NCBI GenBank assembly: GCA_947652805.1
Contig: CANTEM010000076.1
Coordinates: forward strand, 1-5,580
DNA: 5,580 nucleotides
Direction of reading: 5' to 3'
Source: an uncultured Clostridia bacterium
GTDB lineage: Bacteria > Bacillota > Clostridia > Oscillospirales > CAG-272
Below the pieces are notes generated by a model. The model was not told where the DNA came from and did not search any database. It saw only the letters and a list, made by a program, of their open reading frames with translations. A program made the translations under genes and the position numbers. Shown in pieces: positions 5,528 through 5,580 of the stretch. Each line of letters begins with the position of its first letter. Position 1 is the stretch's first letter.

Positions 5528-5580
5528 TGGAGCTGGTGGACGGACTCGAACCCCCGACCTGCTGATTACAAATCAGCTGC
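5528..5580 (-). tRNA. tRNA-Thr (anticodon TGT), 5' part outside the window
   Basis: The 3' portion of a tRNA gene cut by the window edge. The anticodon TGT is at 5568-5570 in the loop TTTGTAA, flanked by the stem GCTGA/TCAGC. The T loop TTCGAGT is at 5544-5550. The acceptor 3' strand CACCAGC (5532-5538) is followed by discriminator T and an encoded CCA (5528-5530). The T stem pairs GGGGG with CCGTC, which leaves one G-G mismatch. The 5' acceptor strand and D arm cannot be checked. Confidence 0.93.

Overview
The window looks like chromosomal DNA of a Gram-positive gut-type bacterium, most likely a Clostridia member near the Ruminococcaceae/Oscillospiraceae. The basis is moderate GC, strong AGGAG-type ribosome binding sites, consensus sigma-A promoters, a DUF5662 protein of a kind common in Clostridia, G/C-run palindromes of a type I associate with these genomes (from memory), and tRNA-Tyr/tRNA-Thr genes with encoded CCA. 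The taxonomic call is inference. Everything that can be assigned is on the minus strand, so transcription runs from right to left.

Right edge (about 5340-5580): the end of a tRNA operon. A partial tRNA-Thr(TGT), a 54-base spacer with a small hairpin, a complete tRNA-Tyr(GTA) and a clear rho-independent terminator follow one another. Next come a perfect 33-bp palindrome (5305-5337) and, 4 bp further on, a promoter with perfect -35 and -10 hexamers driving the first protein gene.

Middle (1598-5237): a two-gene sugar-hydrolysis locus split into two transcription units. The first gene encodes a 406-residue Gfo/Idh/MocA-fold protein that resembles the NAD-dependent GH109 glycosidases more than the ordinary dehydrogenases. 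A 310-bp gap follows, packed with nested inverted repeats and ending in a terminator. A second good promoter then drives a 702-residue putative glycoside hydrolase (beta-sandwich, TIM barrel, beta-sandwich; DUF6259-like).

Left part (75-1601): the hydrolase gene overlaps by 4 bp (ATGA) with a gene for an AEC-family (auxin efflux carrier-like) membrane transporter. After 22 bp comes a DUF5662 protein gene, closed by a strong symmetric terminator at 75-100. Bases 1-74 are AT-rich and hold no gene I can support.

Working model (inference): the GH109-like enzyme and the large hydrolase both lack signal peptides, so they would attack a glycoside inside the cell. The translationally coupled AEC carrier would move the glycoside, its aglycone or an acidic product across the membrane. 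The 33-bp palindrome is the best candidate for a substrate-responsive operator. No known defence system, mobile-element gene or CRISPR array is visible.
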